A stretch of DNA of 64,000 nt from Elephas maximus indicus (GCF_024166365.1 NC_064820.1:142744001-142808000); one strand, 5' to 3'. Shown: positions 30,473 to 42,486, counted from the first letter of the stretch. Notes: generated by a model not told the origin, from the sequence alone. Numbers and translations: made by a program.

Positions 30473-32149
30473 GAGTCCTAAAATTCTGTTTAAATTTGCA
30501 TTAGCTTGTCACTATTACATAAAGCATCATTAACTGGGTTTGGAAGGAACCGGAGGTCCATTCCTCAAAGGCCAGCTTTGCATGGAAGTGGCCCCCACTA
30601 AGCAGTATTCTGTTATCCACTTAGGTTCGTTTAATGCATGAAGGAGTTGTTAATATTTACCTGCCACTAGGTTTTCTGAAATTTTCTTTTAAAATGGCAT
30701 GTGTCTTCATTATTATTATTATTAAATAAGGTGTGCTCTTTAAACCAAGAAAGAACTTGCTTTGAATTGAGTGCTGAGTGGAAGAAAAGAAAGCAGACTG
30801 CAATTAAACGTGACAATTAGATGTTTACAAGGAATCTGGTATTTTACATCTTAAAGTACAGCCTTCCCCCCAACCCCAGGGCTGAATCAGTTCATGCCCT
30901 GGTGTGGGGGAAGAGCTCGGTTATTTACTGGTGAAAATGAGTGGCAGAAGCAAACAATAGAAGACAGTGTTGTTTTCACTTTGCACTAATGTCCCTAGAC
31001 AGAAGTATGCATTTCTCACATTTGCTTTCTCAAGGCCTTAATTGTCTTGGCTTCCTGTAAAAAATCAAGCTAGTGATGGCAGACCCATGCGATCCTGTTA
31101 GAATACTGAACACAGTGTATTACAGTACCAGGCAGGACAGCGAGGGATAAACAATAAGTATAATAGAAAAGTATTTACCCCAAATGCAATAGATAGTGAG
31201 CTTCAAGCCATGGTCACCGCAGTGTCCAGGCTACGGCTGGAAAATGAAGACACCAAGAATCAGTGACTGAGCTTCACAGTGAGCAAATTTGGAGATGCTA
31301 AGGCCAAACAGAGAGAAAGTGCTTGAGGAAACCCAGGTTTGTCCCTATCGACTCTCCCAAGCTTTGACAGGGCTTCTCTAATGTCAATCAAGTCTTCACT
31401 ACCAGACACACACTTAGTTTGAACACTGAAAGAAGAGTTTTGAAGAAAGCTGTTTGAACTAAGAATTCTGGATTCATCAAACAGGAAAGTGGCTGTTGTT
31501 TTTATCTCATCTCGTGCGTACTTCTGTGCGCAGCATCAACCCTAACATCTGATGATAACTCCCTTCTTTGCCAGGCAGGAAGGAGTAAGAAGGAAATGTC
31601 TTTCAAAAACACAAAAGTGAACTTTAGGGTCAGTCTTTAAGGGCTTCTGGCTAGAATCCCCTGACCCTCTGATGAATCTAAGAGGTAGTAGCAAGAAAAG
31701 ATCAGTAAGCAGATAAAGACACAAGGATAAGGATGAGTGATTCTTCAGCTTGGCCTTGAACATGTATCAGCAGAGGAATGATGCTGGAATATTTCCAAAT
31801 CACAATGGAGTAAGTGCGCCTCTGAAGACGGAGATAAACACCCATGGATACATATCCCCTGTACATGTTAAACTTTGTACTGGAGAAGGCAGGCTATCAT
31901 TTGGAAAGAGCCATTGATTTGAAATTCTCCATAAAGGCATTTATTCCAAGAAAAAAAAGGTCACCTTCCTCGCATCCTCCTGCCTAGAACAAATGTCAAA
32001 CATCTTAATTATCTGGGGTCTACAAACTTCTCGAAAGTATCAGCCTAGATATTGTCAAGAGAGAATATCAGTCTATTTACACAACACTTTACTGCAGTCG
32101 AGAAGTAGGAAATTATAATCTGAGACATAAAAAATATTTTTGCCTTAAG
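30473..32149. other. Repeat-free stretch, possible conserved non-coding DNA
   Basis: About 1.7 kb with no SINE, LINE or LTR I recognise, apart from 'attattattattatta' near 30710. No exon-like frame. Absence of repeats in a repeat-dense window is the only reason to suspect constraint. Confidence 0.35.
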
Positions 32150-32875
32150 AACTACATAAATAAAATAAAACTTTACTGAAGTACCTAAAAAAGAAGATTT
32201 GAATAAAAGGAAGGACATAGACCGGAAGATTCAACATTGTAAAAATCATGTCAATTCTTTCCAAATTAATCTACAAACTCAGTGCAATCTCGAGGAAAAT
32301 CCCAACAGTTCCTTTTATGAGAGTAATTAACTGATTCTCTGGATTTCTGTGGAAGAGAAAATGTACAAGAAGAATAAAGATATATATATATGTTTTTAAA
32401 TATGCTATAAAGCTATTCTAATTAGCACAGGAAAAGTCAAACTGAATGGACTAGAAAAGTATAAGGTATAGCCGTGTGTGTGTGTGAATTTATTTCAAAT
32501 TAATAGGGAAAAGATAATAAATGGTATGAGTACAACTGTTTACCCATCTATAAAATATAAGATTAGCCTCTTTCTTTTAACATACTCAAAATTAAATTCC
32601 AAACAAATTTTTTAAAAAAATAAAACCACAAAATATTATTACAAAAGGAATAGAATTGGCAAAAAATTCCAGAATACCGAGAGAAAAAGATTGACAAATA
32701 CAACTACATACAATTTAAATTCTTGATTGTCAAAAAAATACTATAAACAAGATTAAGAAAGAGACCCAAAGAAAACATTGTAACCAAAAAGGGAATAATA
32801 TCCATAAATCCTGCAAATAAGAAAAGGCAGCACTGTAGTAAAATGGGCAGAAGGTTTGAAAGGCAGCCACCGGAG
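32150..32875 (+). mobile_element. L1 ORF2 3' fragment
   Basis: Sense translation gives 'NSFQINLQTQCNLEENPN' and later text like the ORF2 C-terminus, with frameshifts. Nucleotide landmarks are 'gctataaagctattctaatt', 'tagcacaggaaaagtcaaac' and 'gtagtaaaatgggcagaagg'. Heavily decayed. Confidence 0.78.
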
Positions 32876-32929
32876 AAAATGCACAAACTGTGTCTCCCTT
32901 GCCGCCTCCTGCAGTCACCCTCACAAACA

Positions 32930-33602
32930 ACTCACCTGTCTCTCCAGCTTCACCCCCAGCCTACTTCATACTACCGTCCTTGCTCTCTCTCCCTTCTACT
33001 AGGATAACCTCCCATTTGATTCCTCTGCACATATTTTTGCCCCTCTCAATCAGCCCTCCATGAGGCACTTTATTACTCCTAGGCTTGGGAATCAAGCCCT
33101 TGGCAGGATGTATAAGGCCATGTAAGGCCTGGTCCCTCCACTGGCTTCTCTCCTACTGGGACAAACTTATCCTCTGGCATAACACTTCCTTTATTTCCTC
33201 AAATACACATGTTCCTGCTCTCACAAAGCCTTTACTCAAACAGTTTCCTCTACCTGGAAAGCTCAGCTTCTCTGGATCCCTCCCTAACCCCCACTCCCAT
33301 GTTCTTCTAGGTCACATCTACCTTTCAACTCTTCCTTGAAATCTAAACTCAGTATCATCACTTCCTCAGGGAAGCCTTCCCTATCTCCTGCATTATGCCC
33401 CCTTTTCCCTGAGAGAAGGTCTTACAGTATTTACCTCTCCTTCTGCAATTATGTTCAGTTTTATGATTCTTTAGTGTTTCTCCCCTGCAGCAGCCTGGTA
33501 AGCTCCATAAGGGCAGTGACCATGCCTGTTTTTGTTACCACTTTATTCCGTTGCCTGGAACATAGTAGGTGCTCAGTAAATAATTGTTGAATAAATGAAT
33601 TT
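32930..33602 (+). repeat. L2 LINE 3' end
   Basis: Well preserved L2 tail: 'cctcagggaagccttcccta', 'gtaagctccataagggcagt', 'ggaacatagtaggtgctcag' and 'taaataattgttgaataaat'. Contains several short frames that are remnants of the LINE. Confidence 0.85.
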
Positions 33603-34311
33603 TTATTAAAATGTGCTTACATATATTTTAATCTATTTATATTTTTGTGTTATATATAATGTGCTAGAAAGATAGACACTAAATTTTAGCAGATTTTTTC
33701 ACCGGGGATTTTTATATCATTTGAATTTTTAATAGTGAGTATCCATTACGTTTATAAGTTAAAAGAAAAACAAATCGTTATTTCCATTTGAAAAATATAT
33801 ATATTCAAAGGCAAAAGATAAGGCTCTGTAACTATCCAGTAGTGGGGAAATTTGCAAATGAATTGTATTTGGAAGAATCATGATTCTATATTTCTTTATT
33901 TTTTATATTAGATGGCCAAAGAGCCAAGGCCCTGGCAACGCCCTTGTCTGCAACTGCAGGATTTTCAGGTCATCTCACAACTTAGCTAATTGCTTAATTT
34001 CTAGGTTGCTTCAGATGTTGACTCTCATTTTTGTTGTTGCATTATTGTTTTATATGTGTGTGTGTGTATATATATATATATACACACACATATTTTTTTT
34101 AATTCAGTGAAGGGCATTTTAATTACTTACTGCAAATAACCACCCACTTACCTGGCAAAAGAGACTGTCCTCATCCTGTTTGAAAAAGTGTCCTACTTTA
34201 GATTCCTAATTTGCAGTCATACTAACAAGACACTGGAAGGAAATGAGGGTGGAAGAGGCAACGAGGGAAGTGATTTTAAACCATTTAGGGCAGGGAGGGG
34301 CTCGGCAGAGG
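33603..34311. other. AT-rich unassigned DNA with TG/TA microsatellite
   Basis: 'tgtgtgtgtgtatatatata' at about 34051-34084. No gene or dispersed repeat recognised. Confidence 0.45.
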
Positions 34312-34656
34312 CAAAACCCACTGCCATCCAGTCGATTCCAACTCATAGCGACCCTAGGACAGAATAGAACTGTCCCTTAGGGTTTCCTAGGCTGTACTGA
34401 AGCAGACTGCCACATTTTTCTCCAGAGAAACCGCTGGTGGTTTCAAACAGCCAACATATTGGTTGAGGAGCCCTGGTAGCACAGTGATTAAAGCGCCTGA
34501 CTGCTAACCAAAAGGTGGGCAGTTCAAACCCACCAGCTGCTCTGTGGGAAAAAGATGTGGTAGTCTGCTTCTGTAAAGGTTTACAACCTTGGAAACTCTA
34601 TGGTGGCATCTGGTTAGCAGCCAAGCACATTAATCACTGTACCACCAGAGTCCTGC
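34312..34656 (-). repeat. AfroSINE split by another AfroSINE
   Basis: Antisense copy in two parts: 34312-34465 ('aaaacccactgccatccagt', 'ccgctggtggtttcaaacag') and 34607-34656 ('tggttagcagccaagcacat', 'actgtaccaccagagtcctg'). Confidence 0.88.
34466..34606 (+). repeat. AfroSINE nested inside an AfroSINE
   Basis: Sense copy from the head 'ggagccctggtagcacagtg' through 'ggcagttcaaacccaccagc' to 'ttacaaccttggaaactcta', lacking its tail. It carries the longer middle segment ('gaaaaagatgtggtagtctg') also seen at 42487. Confidence 0.9.
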
Positions 34657-36187
34657 CGAGGCAAAGATGGCCCTGGTTTTTTCAGTGATTTTGGGATTTC
34701 TCAAAGGTGATGCTTCTCATGTAATTACCAAGATGACCCCCAAAAGGCGTTAATTGACTTCCATAATTATAACATCTTTTTACCTTTGCATAATTACTCA
34801 CAGGAAATAGAAGACAGTTATGGGCTATCTTTTTATGAGTCTCTGTCTACCCTAACCCAGGAAAAGAATGGGACTGTGTTAAGCCAAAGTTAATAAAATG
34901 AATATTTTAGATTAAAAGTTTCAGACTTTGTCAGTCTCTGAATTTTGCCACTACTGCACTGTCTTCAGCGTTTTTAAGATTTCATTCCCCCTGAAACCGT
35001 TGAAAACCTGTCAGGCAAAACCTACTACATTAAAAAAAAAAAATTAAATCCATGTGCCAATTTTAAACCTAGGAAAAAACCTAGGAGGCCCTTAGAAATC
35101 CAGACATTTGTTCTGATTTTTATAGCTATTATGAAGTTATTACAAATCTCACCTTAAAAATTAGTAAGGGACACTCCATGAGCATAATTACATTGTTCAT
35201 CTTTCCACAATCAGTAATTCCTCTGCGTGTAACAACATGTGATCAGCTCTTCTTGTAACCCAGCTGTTTCAAATAATTGCTTGCTGTCCTACTGTTAAAA
35301 ACTTTTAATAAATGATGCATTAAGCAAAAATAGTGTAACCCGGTTCTCAGAGTGACAAAATCAGAAATAGTTATATTTTACCAGAATTTAATCCTGTGAT
35401 GTTTTTCCTCCTTTTCACAATAGCATTGGGTGGGTTGGGGAAGAGCGAGGACTAGAATATTTCAATTAGAACACCCACAGTTCTTTAAGAATACTACCAG
35501 GATTTTGCCACTAATTGAAGAAATAGATAACACATGTCTTTCCTTCAGCAGCTCTCATTTCCTTAATAGACATTTTTTTTTTCCCCAGCAACTTTACGAA
35601 ATGTTTCCCTTTGAAATACAACATCACATAATGGGCCCCATCTGGAATTGCAACTTTGCACATAAACTAAGAAATTGGAAAAAGAAACACTGTTTTTTTT
35701 TTTGTCTTTGTCTAGGGTGAATAATTACAACTAGTTACTGCAATACCCAAATATGTTACCAAGATAGAAAATGAGCAGTTCTTCAATGAGTAGGCACTCA
35801 AAATCTTGAAAAGGCTGATTTCCAAGAAAAAAGTTGGTGGATTTATTAAAACTGGATGTATTTTTTTCCCCTATTCAGTTCTCTATTATCTTCATTTCTG
35901 ATAGTTTGGTCTTTTTTTTTTTTTTTTTAATCCATTTGGAATAACATCTGAAATTTCTATTCCACTTCTTTAAATTTGAATGAATTCTTTCCTGAAAGAT
36001 AAGAGTTTTTCTTTAAGTCAGAAAACATAGGGAATCTTATTGGAAGAAGTGGCCACACAAACCCTAGTGCTGGGGTAAGTGAAGACTGAAGTGAGAAGAA
36101 TCCAACATCTGTTGACAGGAAAATGGCTCATTTGGAGGTACTGTATCTCTTTGTTCAGTAACATTTTCCCAGGACTACACTCAAAGA
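34657..36187. other. Repeat-poor stretch, possible conserved non-coding DNA
   Basis: About 1.5 kb with no dispersed repeat I recognise beyond homopolymers. It contains several homeodomain-like TAAT words ('gcataattaca', 'caaataattgc', 'cataattataac'). No exon. Confidence 0.35.
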
Positions 36188-36393
36188 AACATGTTGCTAT
36201 CAAGTCGACTCTGACTCATGGAGACCCCATGTGTGTCAGAGTAGAACTGTGCTCCATAGGGTTTTCAATGGCTGTTTTTTTAAAAACATATATCGCCAGG
36301 GCTTTCTTCTGAGGCATCTCTAGGTGAACTCAAACCTCCGACCTTTTAGTTAGTAGCCAAGCACATTAACCATTTGCACCACCCAGGGACTCC
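36188..36393 (-). repeat. AfroSINE, second subfamily
   Basis: 'tgctatcaagtcgactctga', 'gtgtgtcagagtagaactgt' and 'gcaccacccagggactcc'. Confidence 0.9.
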
Positions 36394-36786
36394 ATAAGAA
36401 ATACAGGTAATAACTTAAAAACATTGAATACCCTATAATGCATGAAAACCAAGGCCCTATAAGGGGAGACTATGGACCAACACGAGGGTTGGAACCAAGC
36501 AACAAATCAATATATGGTGACGGGATCATTATATTGAAAACCAAACCTGAAAAAGGGTTCCCAGCCCTGGGTGGAAGACGGCCCTAAATTTTAACTTATG
36601 TCAGGGGGATAAATTATTAGGAGGGTTAAGTGAAATCCATTAGTTGCCACATTAGCAATTTTGTGTTTGCTTTGCTTTGCTTTGCTCTGCCATCAGTAGC
36701 CCAATCCCTGAAATCATCCTTGGAGAGCTCCGTTTCAGCCTGAGGCACCCAGTTCAACCCTTGCATCATTTGGTTTTATTTATTCT
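36394..36786. other. No recognised feature
   Basis: Unassigned DNA with a short 'tttgctttgctttgctctgc' repeat near 36668. It ends in ATTCT, the target duplication of the next element. Confidence 0.45.
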
Positions 36787-36882
36787 TGGGTTAACTGATT
36801 TTATGTGTCAACTTGGCTGGGCTATGGTGCCCAGTTGTTTGGCCAAACGATAGTCTAGATGTTGTTATGAAGGGATTTGTGA

Positions 36883-37547
36883 CTCGGGTGGATTAACCAG
36901 TAAGGACAGTGTCATGGATTGAATTATGACCCCCCAAAATTTGTGTATCAACTTGGTTAGGCCATGATTCCCAGTATTCTGTGGTTGTCCTCCATTTTAT
37001 GATTGTAATTTTATGTTGAGAATTAGGGTGGGATTGTAACAGCACCCTTACTCAGGTCACCTCCCTGATCCAAGGTAAAGGGAGTTTCCCTGGGTTGTGG
37101 CCTACACCAACTTTTATCTCTCAGGAGATAAAAAGGAAAGGGAAGCAAGCAGAGAGTTGGACCTCATACCACCAAGAAAGCAGTACCAGGAGCAGAGTGC
37201 ATCCTCTGGACCCAGGGCCCCTGCACCTGATAAGCTCCTCGACCAGGGGAAGGTTGAAGACAAAGGACCTTCCTCCAGAGACGACAGAGAGGGAAAGCCT
37301 TCCCCTGGAGCTGCCAGCCTGAATTTGGACTTGTAACTTACCAGAGTGTGAGAGGATAAATTTCTCTTTGTTAAAGCCATCCACTTGTGGTATTTCTGTT
37401 ACAGCAGTATGAGATGACTAAGACAGACAGTATGGCCAGTTTGCAGTAAGCAAGGTAGGCAGGGGCTTAATTGTGCCAATTTACTAATCTGTAATGCAAA
37501 ACTTCACCTGGTTTTCACCACACCTTTGATAAAGTAATCCATCCCTG
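36883..37547. mobile_element. hAT-like MITE interrupted by an LTR
   Basis: Left end 'ctcgggtggattaaccag' and right end 'gtaatccatccctg' mirror each other and match the ends of the complete copy at 62759-62966. The central text 'ttactaatctgtaatgcaaa' also matches. The long right arm is missing here. The family B LTR (36910-37425) sits near its left end. Transposon class is inferred from the CAGGG-type ends. Confidence 0.6.
36910..37425 (+). mobile_element. Solo LTR, family B
   Basis: TGTCATGGATTGAATTATGA to 'gatgactaagaca', with exact target duplication GACAG at 36905-36909 and 37426-37430. It shares its whole length with 16691-17156, but keeps an extra segment ('gggattgtaacagcaccctt') lost there. 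Overlapping frames on both strands at 37095-37384 lie inside it and are not genes. Confidence 0.9.
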
Positions 37548-37784
37548 TATTAACATTTAAATCAGTTGACCTTAAGTAAAGCAGATTGCCTTCCAAAATG
37601 TGGCTGGGTCTCATCCAATCGGTTGAAAGCCTTAAGAGTAAAAACTGGGGTTTCCTGAAGAAGACAGATTCTGCCTGAAGACTGTGACATAGGCATCCTG
37701 CAGGAGTTCCCACCCTCCTCCTAGAGATTTTAGATTTGCCGTCCCCACAATCACATGAACAAATTCCTTAGAATAAATCTCTCT

Positions 37785-37845
37785 CTCTCTCTCAAGGTGT
37801 GTGTGTGTGTATGTGTGTGTCTACCGGTATATATAAATATATGTT
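37785..37845. repeat. CT/GT/TA/GTT simple repeats
   Basis: 'ctctctctctctct', then 'gtgtgtgtgtgtatgtgtgt', then 'gttgttgttgttgtcgttg', the last being the RTE's 3' tail repeat on the minus strand. Confidence 0.9.
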
Positions 37846-39272
37846 GTTGTTGTTGTCGTTGTTAGGTGCCTTCCAGTCAGTTACAACTCACAGCAACCAT
37901 ACGCACAACAGAAGGAAACACTGCCGGGTCCTGCGCCATCCTCACGACCATTGCTATGTTTGAGCCCATTGTTGCAGCCACTATGTCAGTCCATCTCATT
38001 AAAGGTCTTCCTCTTTTTCACTGACACTGCACTTTACTAAGCATAATGTCCTTCTCCAGGGACTAGTTGGTCCTGATAACTTGTCCAAAGTATGGGAGAC
38101 AAGTCTCGTCATCCTCTCTTCTAAGGAGCATTATGGCTGTACTTCTTCCAAAACTGATTTGTTCATTCTTCTTGCAGTCAGTGGTATATTTAATATTCTT
38201 GGCCAACACCACAATTCAAAGGCATCAATTCTTCTTTGATCTTCCTCATTTACTGTCCAGCTTTCACACCCACATCAGGCGATTGAAGACACTATGGCTT
38301 GGGTCAAGCGCATCTTAGTCCTCAAAGTAACATCTTTGCTTTTCTACACTTTAAAGAGGTCTTCTGCAGCAAATTTAGCCAATGGAATACATCGCTTGAT
38401 TTCTTGACTGCTGCTTCAGTGGACGCTGATAGTGGAACAGGTAAAATGAAATCCTTGACAACTTCAATATTTTCTCCATTTACCATGATGTTGCTTATTG
38501 CCCCAGTTGTCAGAATTTTTGTTTTCTTTATGTTGAGGTGCAATCCATACTGAAGGCTGTAGTCTTTGATCTTTAGAAAGTACTTCAAGTCCTATTCACT
38601 TTCAGCAAACGAGATTGTGCCATCTGCATAACGCAGGTTATTAATGAGTCTTTCTCTAGTCCTGATGTTGCGTTCTTCATATAGGCCACTTCTCAGCTTA
38701 TTTCCTCAGCATACAGATTGAATAAGTACAGTGAAAAGATACAACCTTGATGCATGCCTTTGCTGCCCGAACAACTGTCTTTTGGTCTATGTACAGGTTC
38801 CACATGAGCACAATTAAAGGTTCTGGAATTCCCATTCTTTGCAACGTTATCCATAAATTGTTATGGTCCACACAGTGGAATGCTTTTGCGTAGTCAATAA
38901 AACACAGATAAATGTGTTTCTGGTATTCTCTGCTTTCAGCCAAAATCCATCTGACATCAGCAATGATAGCCCCTATTCCACATCCGCTTCCAAATCCGGC
39001 TTGAATGTCTGACAGTTTCCTGTTGATGTACTGCTACAACAGTTTTTCACTTATCTTTAGCTTAATTTTACTTGTATGTGATATTGTTAGATAATTTCCA
39101 CATTCTCTTGGATCAACTGTATTTGGAATAGGCAAGTATTCAAATCTCTTCCAGTTGGGTGGCCAGGTAGCTCTCTTCCAAATTTCCAGGCATAGACGAG
39201 TGAGGTCTTCTAGCACTGCATCCATTTGTTGAAACATATCAATTGGTACTCCATCAATTCCTGAAGCTTGTA
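37840..39272 (-). mobile_element. RTE LINE, copy 2 (broken reverse transcriptase)
   Basis: Minus-strand, 5'-truncated RTE. Translation gives 'ASGIDGVPIDMFQQMD' and 'RATWPPNWKRFEYLPIPN' (fingers region), 'FIDYAKAFHCVDHNNLW' with motif A aspartate intact, and 'YGLHLNIKKTKILTTG' after the catalytic box. That box (38619-38630) reads YADG instead of YADD. Several frameshifts separate the blocks. It is the longest view of the reverse transcriptase N-terminal half here. It inserted into LTR A. Confidence 0.9.
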
Positions 39273-39369
39273 TATGTTTGTGTGTGTACATGTATATAGA
39301 AATTACGAGGAGAAACATATATACGTTACGTAGAGAGATAGATAACAGAAACAGAACCTATGGATCATA

Positions 39370-39535
39370 GTATGGTGGTTCAGTAGTTAAGAGTTTGGCT
39401 GCTAACCAAAATTTCAGCAGTTCAAATCCACCAGCTGCTCCTTAGAAACCCTGTGGGTTTCCTATAGGGTCCTATAGAGTCACTATGAGTCGGAATCCAC
39501 TCGACAGCAACAGAGTTTTGTTTTGCTTTTGTATA
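39370..39535 (+). repeat. AfroSINE, first subfamily
   Basis: 'agtatggtggttcagtagtt', 'cagcagttcaaatccaccag', 'gagtcactatgagtcggaat' and 'ccactcgacagcaac'. Lies between RTE copy 2 and the right end of LTR A. Confidence 0.9.
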
Positions 39536-39632
39536 GTAAATAAATATAGCTATATTTTATGTATAGGTTATATAGTTTATAGAATATATATAATATATAG
39601 GTTCTGTTTCTTGAAGAACCTTGACTAGTACA

Positions 39633-41451
39633 ATTCTAGAGTCAGTTTTACTTAATTGGTTTCCTTTAGTTCTATTTTATGACATGATTCCAAATCAACA
39701 GTTTTTTCACCCGGTTTTTGGCAGCCCCCTCTACCACCAGAAATTACGGAAAGGTATGTTACTTGGCAAATGAAAAAGAGAAGGCGGCAAATTATAATTA
39801 AAAGCAAAACATGAAACTGACTTGAGCATTGGGTCATGAATTCTCCCTGTCATTATATCCAAGGTCCTTTAAAAACCTTATCATCATCTGTGACAGCCAG
39901 AATAAGAAGTCTTCTCATTCCTCTCCAGCTTTTCTATCGAACAATCTCTGGGATTGCTGATTCCTGAAATGTAAATCGTATTATAATGACTCTGCATGGA
40001 AATAGCAAGATAAAACAATGAGTGCTAAGCACAAGGCATTAGAAGAAAACTATCTGTCTTTTCAAAACTCAAAGGACTGTATATCTTTTAAAGATAATGA
40101 CATTTTGGACACAAAAATCACTACAATGGAAATATCTGATGTTCAAGCTGTCTCTGTAAACATGTTTAGAGCCCTGGATGCTGCTTATTTCATTAAATCA
40201 CTATGAATCTGGGAATGAAATCATTATGCTATTACATTGCAATTCCTTTTTCTGAAGCATAATGTTCCCCATAAGTGTTTGTTTTCATTCTTTATTCTAA
40301 CCCTCTATCCTATTTTCCCTCTTTATGGCAATTATCCATGACAGCAAGAATTGCCTGGTGGTTTCATTTTGTAATCCAGGAATACAGAGGATCACACAAA
40401 AGTTTTACAATTAACTTTGGGAGATGAGATCAAAGACTCAACCATAACACTCTGCGTTGAACATCTATCAGCACAGAAATAAGGTAATAATTACCTTGGC
40501 AAAGTGAAAGTCTTGACAAACAGAAATTCCTACATTGACATGTATAATTGAGGTCCTTCCAAGGTGTCCTCTTAACAGCCAGAAGCCACAGCCCCAAATA
40601 ACACCTCCCCCAACAGACATGACCCCAAGTAAAAGAAACGTTCCAGAGTTCATCATTCAGCAAAGGTAAGGCTGGAATCCATAGTTAACATTTTGCAAAC
40701 GTTTCCTTGGAGAGGGGAAAAAAAAAAATTAAATAAACACTCCATAAATTTTTCATAGCAAAAAATAGTGAAGTCCTGATTTCAGCCCACCCACTGCATA
40801 AACAACTGACAAACAGGCCAATATTAGCAAGCTCCTCTTAGTCCTGATTAAAGGCACTTTGCACTTTTCCTAAAATCTCTGTTATGACACACTCTCTGGC
40901 AAACCCTGACCCTGTCATTACTCTCTTCAGCTCAGCAGCACTCAGAAACCTAGGGCTCTAGGGATGTCCTGTTCCACAAAGGCCACATTGTGTCTCTAAT
41001 TCCTATGCTCTTCTCGCTTCATTTTACATGCTCTGAATGGATGTGTTCGATTTGCAAAACATGACTCAAGCCTTTTGAGTCACTCCACAAACCTGTCAGT
41101 GAGGAAAAGGAGTGATGGGTAGTCCGACTGAATATGAAAGAAGGTGTCCTTCTTTCACTGAATGGTTTGACTTTTTAAAGAAGATACTAAGGAACTTTCT
41201 GGCTTGCCAAGATCAATGTAAGGCAACATTTGAGAAGGCACACCAGTAGTGGGTATTCCCCTTATATTTAGACAGCTCATCTTTTTTTTAGTGACTGAAA
41301 TACTGCCTTTTTTTTTTCCTTTTTCTCTTTCTTTCAGTAGAATAACAGAGCACCATAGAATGGTAGAGCTCCACTAGATCTTCAAGACAATTTGGTCTCA
41401 CCTAAAGATTTCACTAATAAGGGTCTGGAAATTAAGTTACTTGTTTAGAGT
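39633..41451. other. Long repeat-free stretch
   Basis: About 1.8 kb with no dispersed repeat recognised. A 62-codon frame at 40018-40206 (MSAKHKALEENYLSF...) has no known homology by eye, no Kozak support ('acaatga' context) and no splice context, so I do not call it a gene. Confidence 0.35.
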
Positions 41452-41462
41452 TAAAATATACA

Positions 41463-41620
41463 TACCAAACCCATTGCTGTTGAGGCAATTCTGACTTACA
41501 GTGACCCTATAGGACAGAGTAGAACTGCCGCACAGGGTTTCCAAGGAGCAGCTGGTGGATTCGAACTGCCAACATTTTGTTTAGCAGCCAAACTCTTCAC
41601 CACTGTGCCACCAGAGCTCC
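41463..41620 (-). repeat. AfroSINE, first subfamily, with target duplication
   Basis: 'ccaaacccattgctgttgag', 'aggacagagtagaactgccg' and 'ctgtgccaccagagctcc'. TAAAATATACA is exact at 41452-41462 and 41621-41631. Confidence 0.94.
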
Positions 41621-41720
41621 TAAAATATACAGTACAGTTAAAAAGTATCGGACATGATTCTGTTATCTGTAGTCAATCCTGAGAGTTTCAAGGATTTAGG
41701 TAATACGTAAACTTTTAATG

Positions 41721-41897
41721 AAGTCCTTGGGTGAAAGGTGAGTGGTTTTAGGCTACTCAGAGGAATCTCAGAAGAAAGGCCTGGCAATCTACTTCTGAAA
41801 AATCAGATATTGAAAACCCCATGGAGCACAGCTCTACTCTGACACACAGGGGGTCATCATGAGTCTGAATGGACTCTAGAGCAACAGATTTTGATTT
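41721..41897 (+). repeat. AfroSINE, second subfamily
   Basis: 'agtccttgggtgaaaggtga', 'agcacagctctactctgaca' and 'gggtcatcatgagtctgaat'. Confidence 0.85.
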
Positions 41898-42486
41898 TAA
41901 CTTTTCACACTTTTGAAAGGGAGTGAAGACATTTATTCACTAGATTCACTTCAGAAGATTCCATCCATTGTTTTAAACCAGCTTTGTGGTAGAGAATGAG
42001 CCTCACCCACCACTTGGGGCTTGGGTGTGAGTGGGAAGGGTTGCTCCGCTGGAGACAGGAAAGGAAATCTATTATTTGACTTCTAAAGGGGTTAGGTACT
42101 GGGTGTGGAAGGTAGAAATGAAGAGAGCTGGAGAAGGGCAGGTCTTTGAAGATAGCTCTCCATCTCCTTTGGAGCAGGGTGGCCAAAAGCCACTTTCATT
42201 ATGGATAATGCCTACTGAACTAGGTAAAGCTGTTGTCACCATTGTGATGTAAACTCAGTCTCACCCTCACACCCACTGCCTTTTCACTCACTCTTGCATA
42301 ACCTATTTGTAAGTTTGGGGTGGATAATGTCGATTGTTGAGATCAGAAAGGAGCTGAATTTCTCTGTGCAGTCTATGTTATGTGGGAAAGAGTCTGCCTG
42401 TAAGAAATGGAAATCCAAGGACAGAGACCATGAGAATACAAGCCCTGGGGAGCTTGCAGAAATATTGCAGGACTCAGAATGTTTGA
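41898..42486. other. No recognised feature
   Basis: Around 590 bases of unassigned DNA. Overlapping short frames on both strands (41905-42527) are not supported as genes. Confidence 0.35.

Larger units (their letters stand above)
36787..39632 (+). mobile_element. Solo LTR, family A, split by four later insertions
   Basis: Left end TGGGTTAACTGATTTTATGT, right end 'accttgactagtaca', with exact target duplication ATTCT at 36782-36786 and 39633-39637. The LTR's own sequence is in pieces: about 36787-36882 ('gtgtcaacttggctgggcta'), 37548-37790 ('aaatcagttgaccttaagta', 'ctcatccaatcggttgaaag'), and 39536-39632 ('tataggttctgtttcttgaa'). Between them lie a hAT-like MITE holding a family B LTR, an RTE and an AfroSINE. 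Family A resembles family D in its 5' region. No retroviral gene is attached. Confidence 0.82.

Noticed and set aside
40018-40206. 62-codon frame as a micropeptide gene
   Set aside because: No conservation evidence available and weak start context. Composition alone is not enough.
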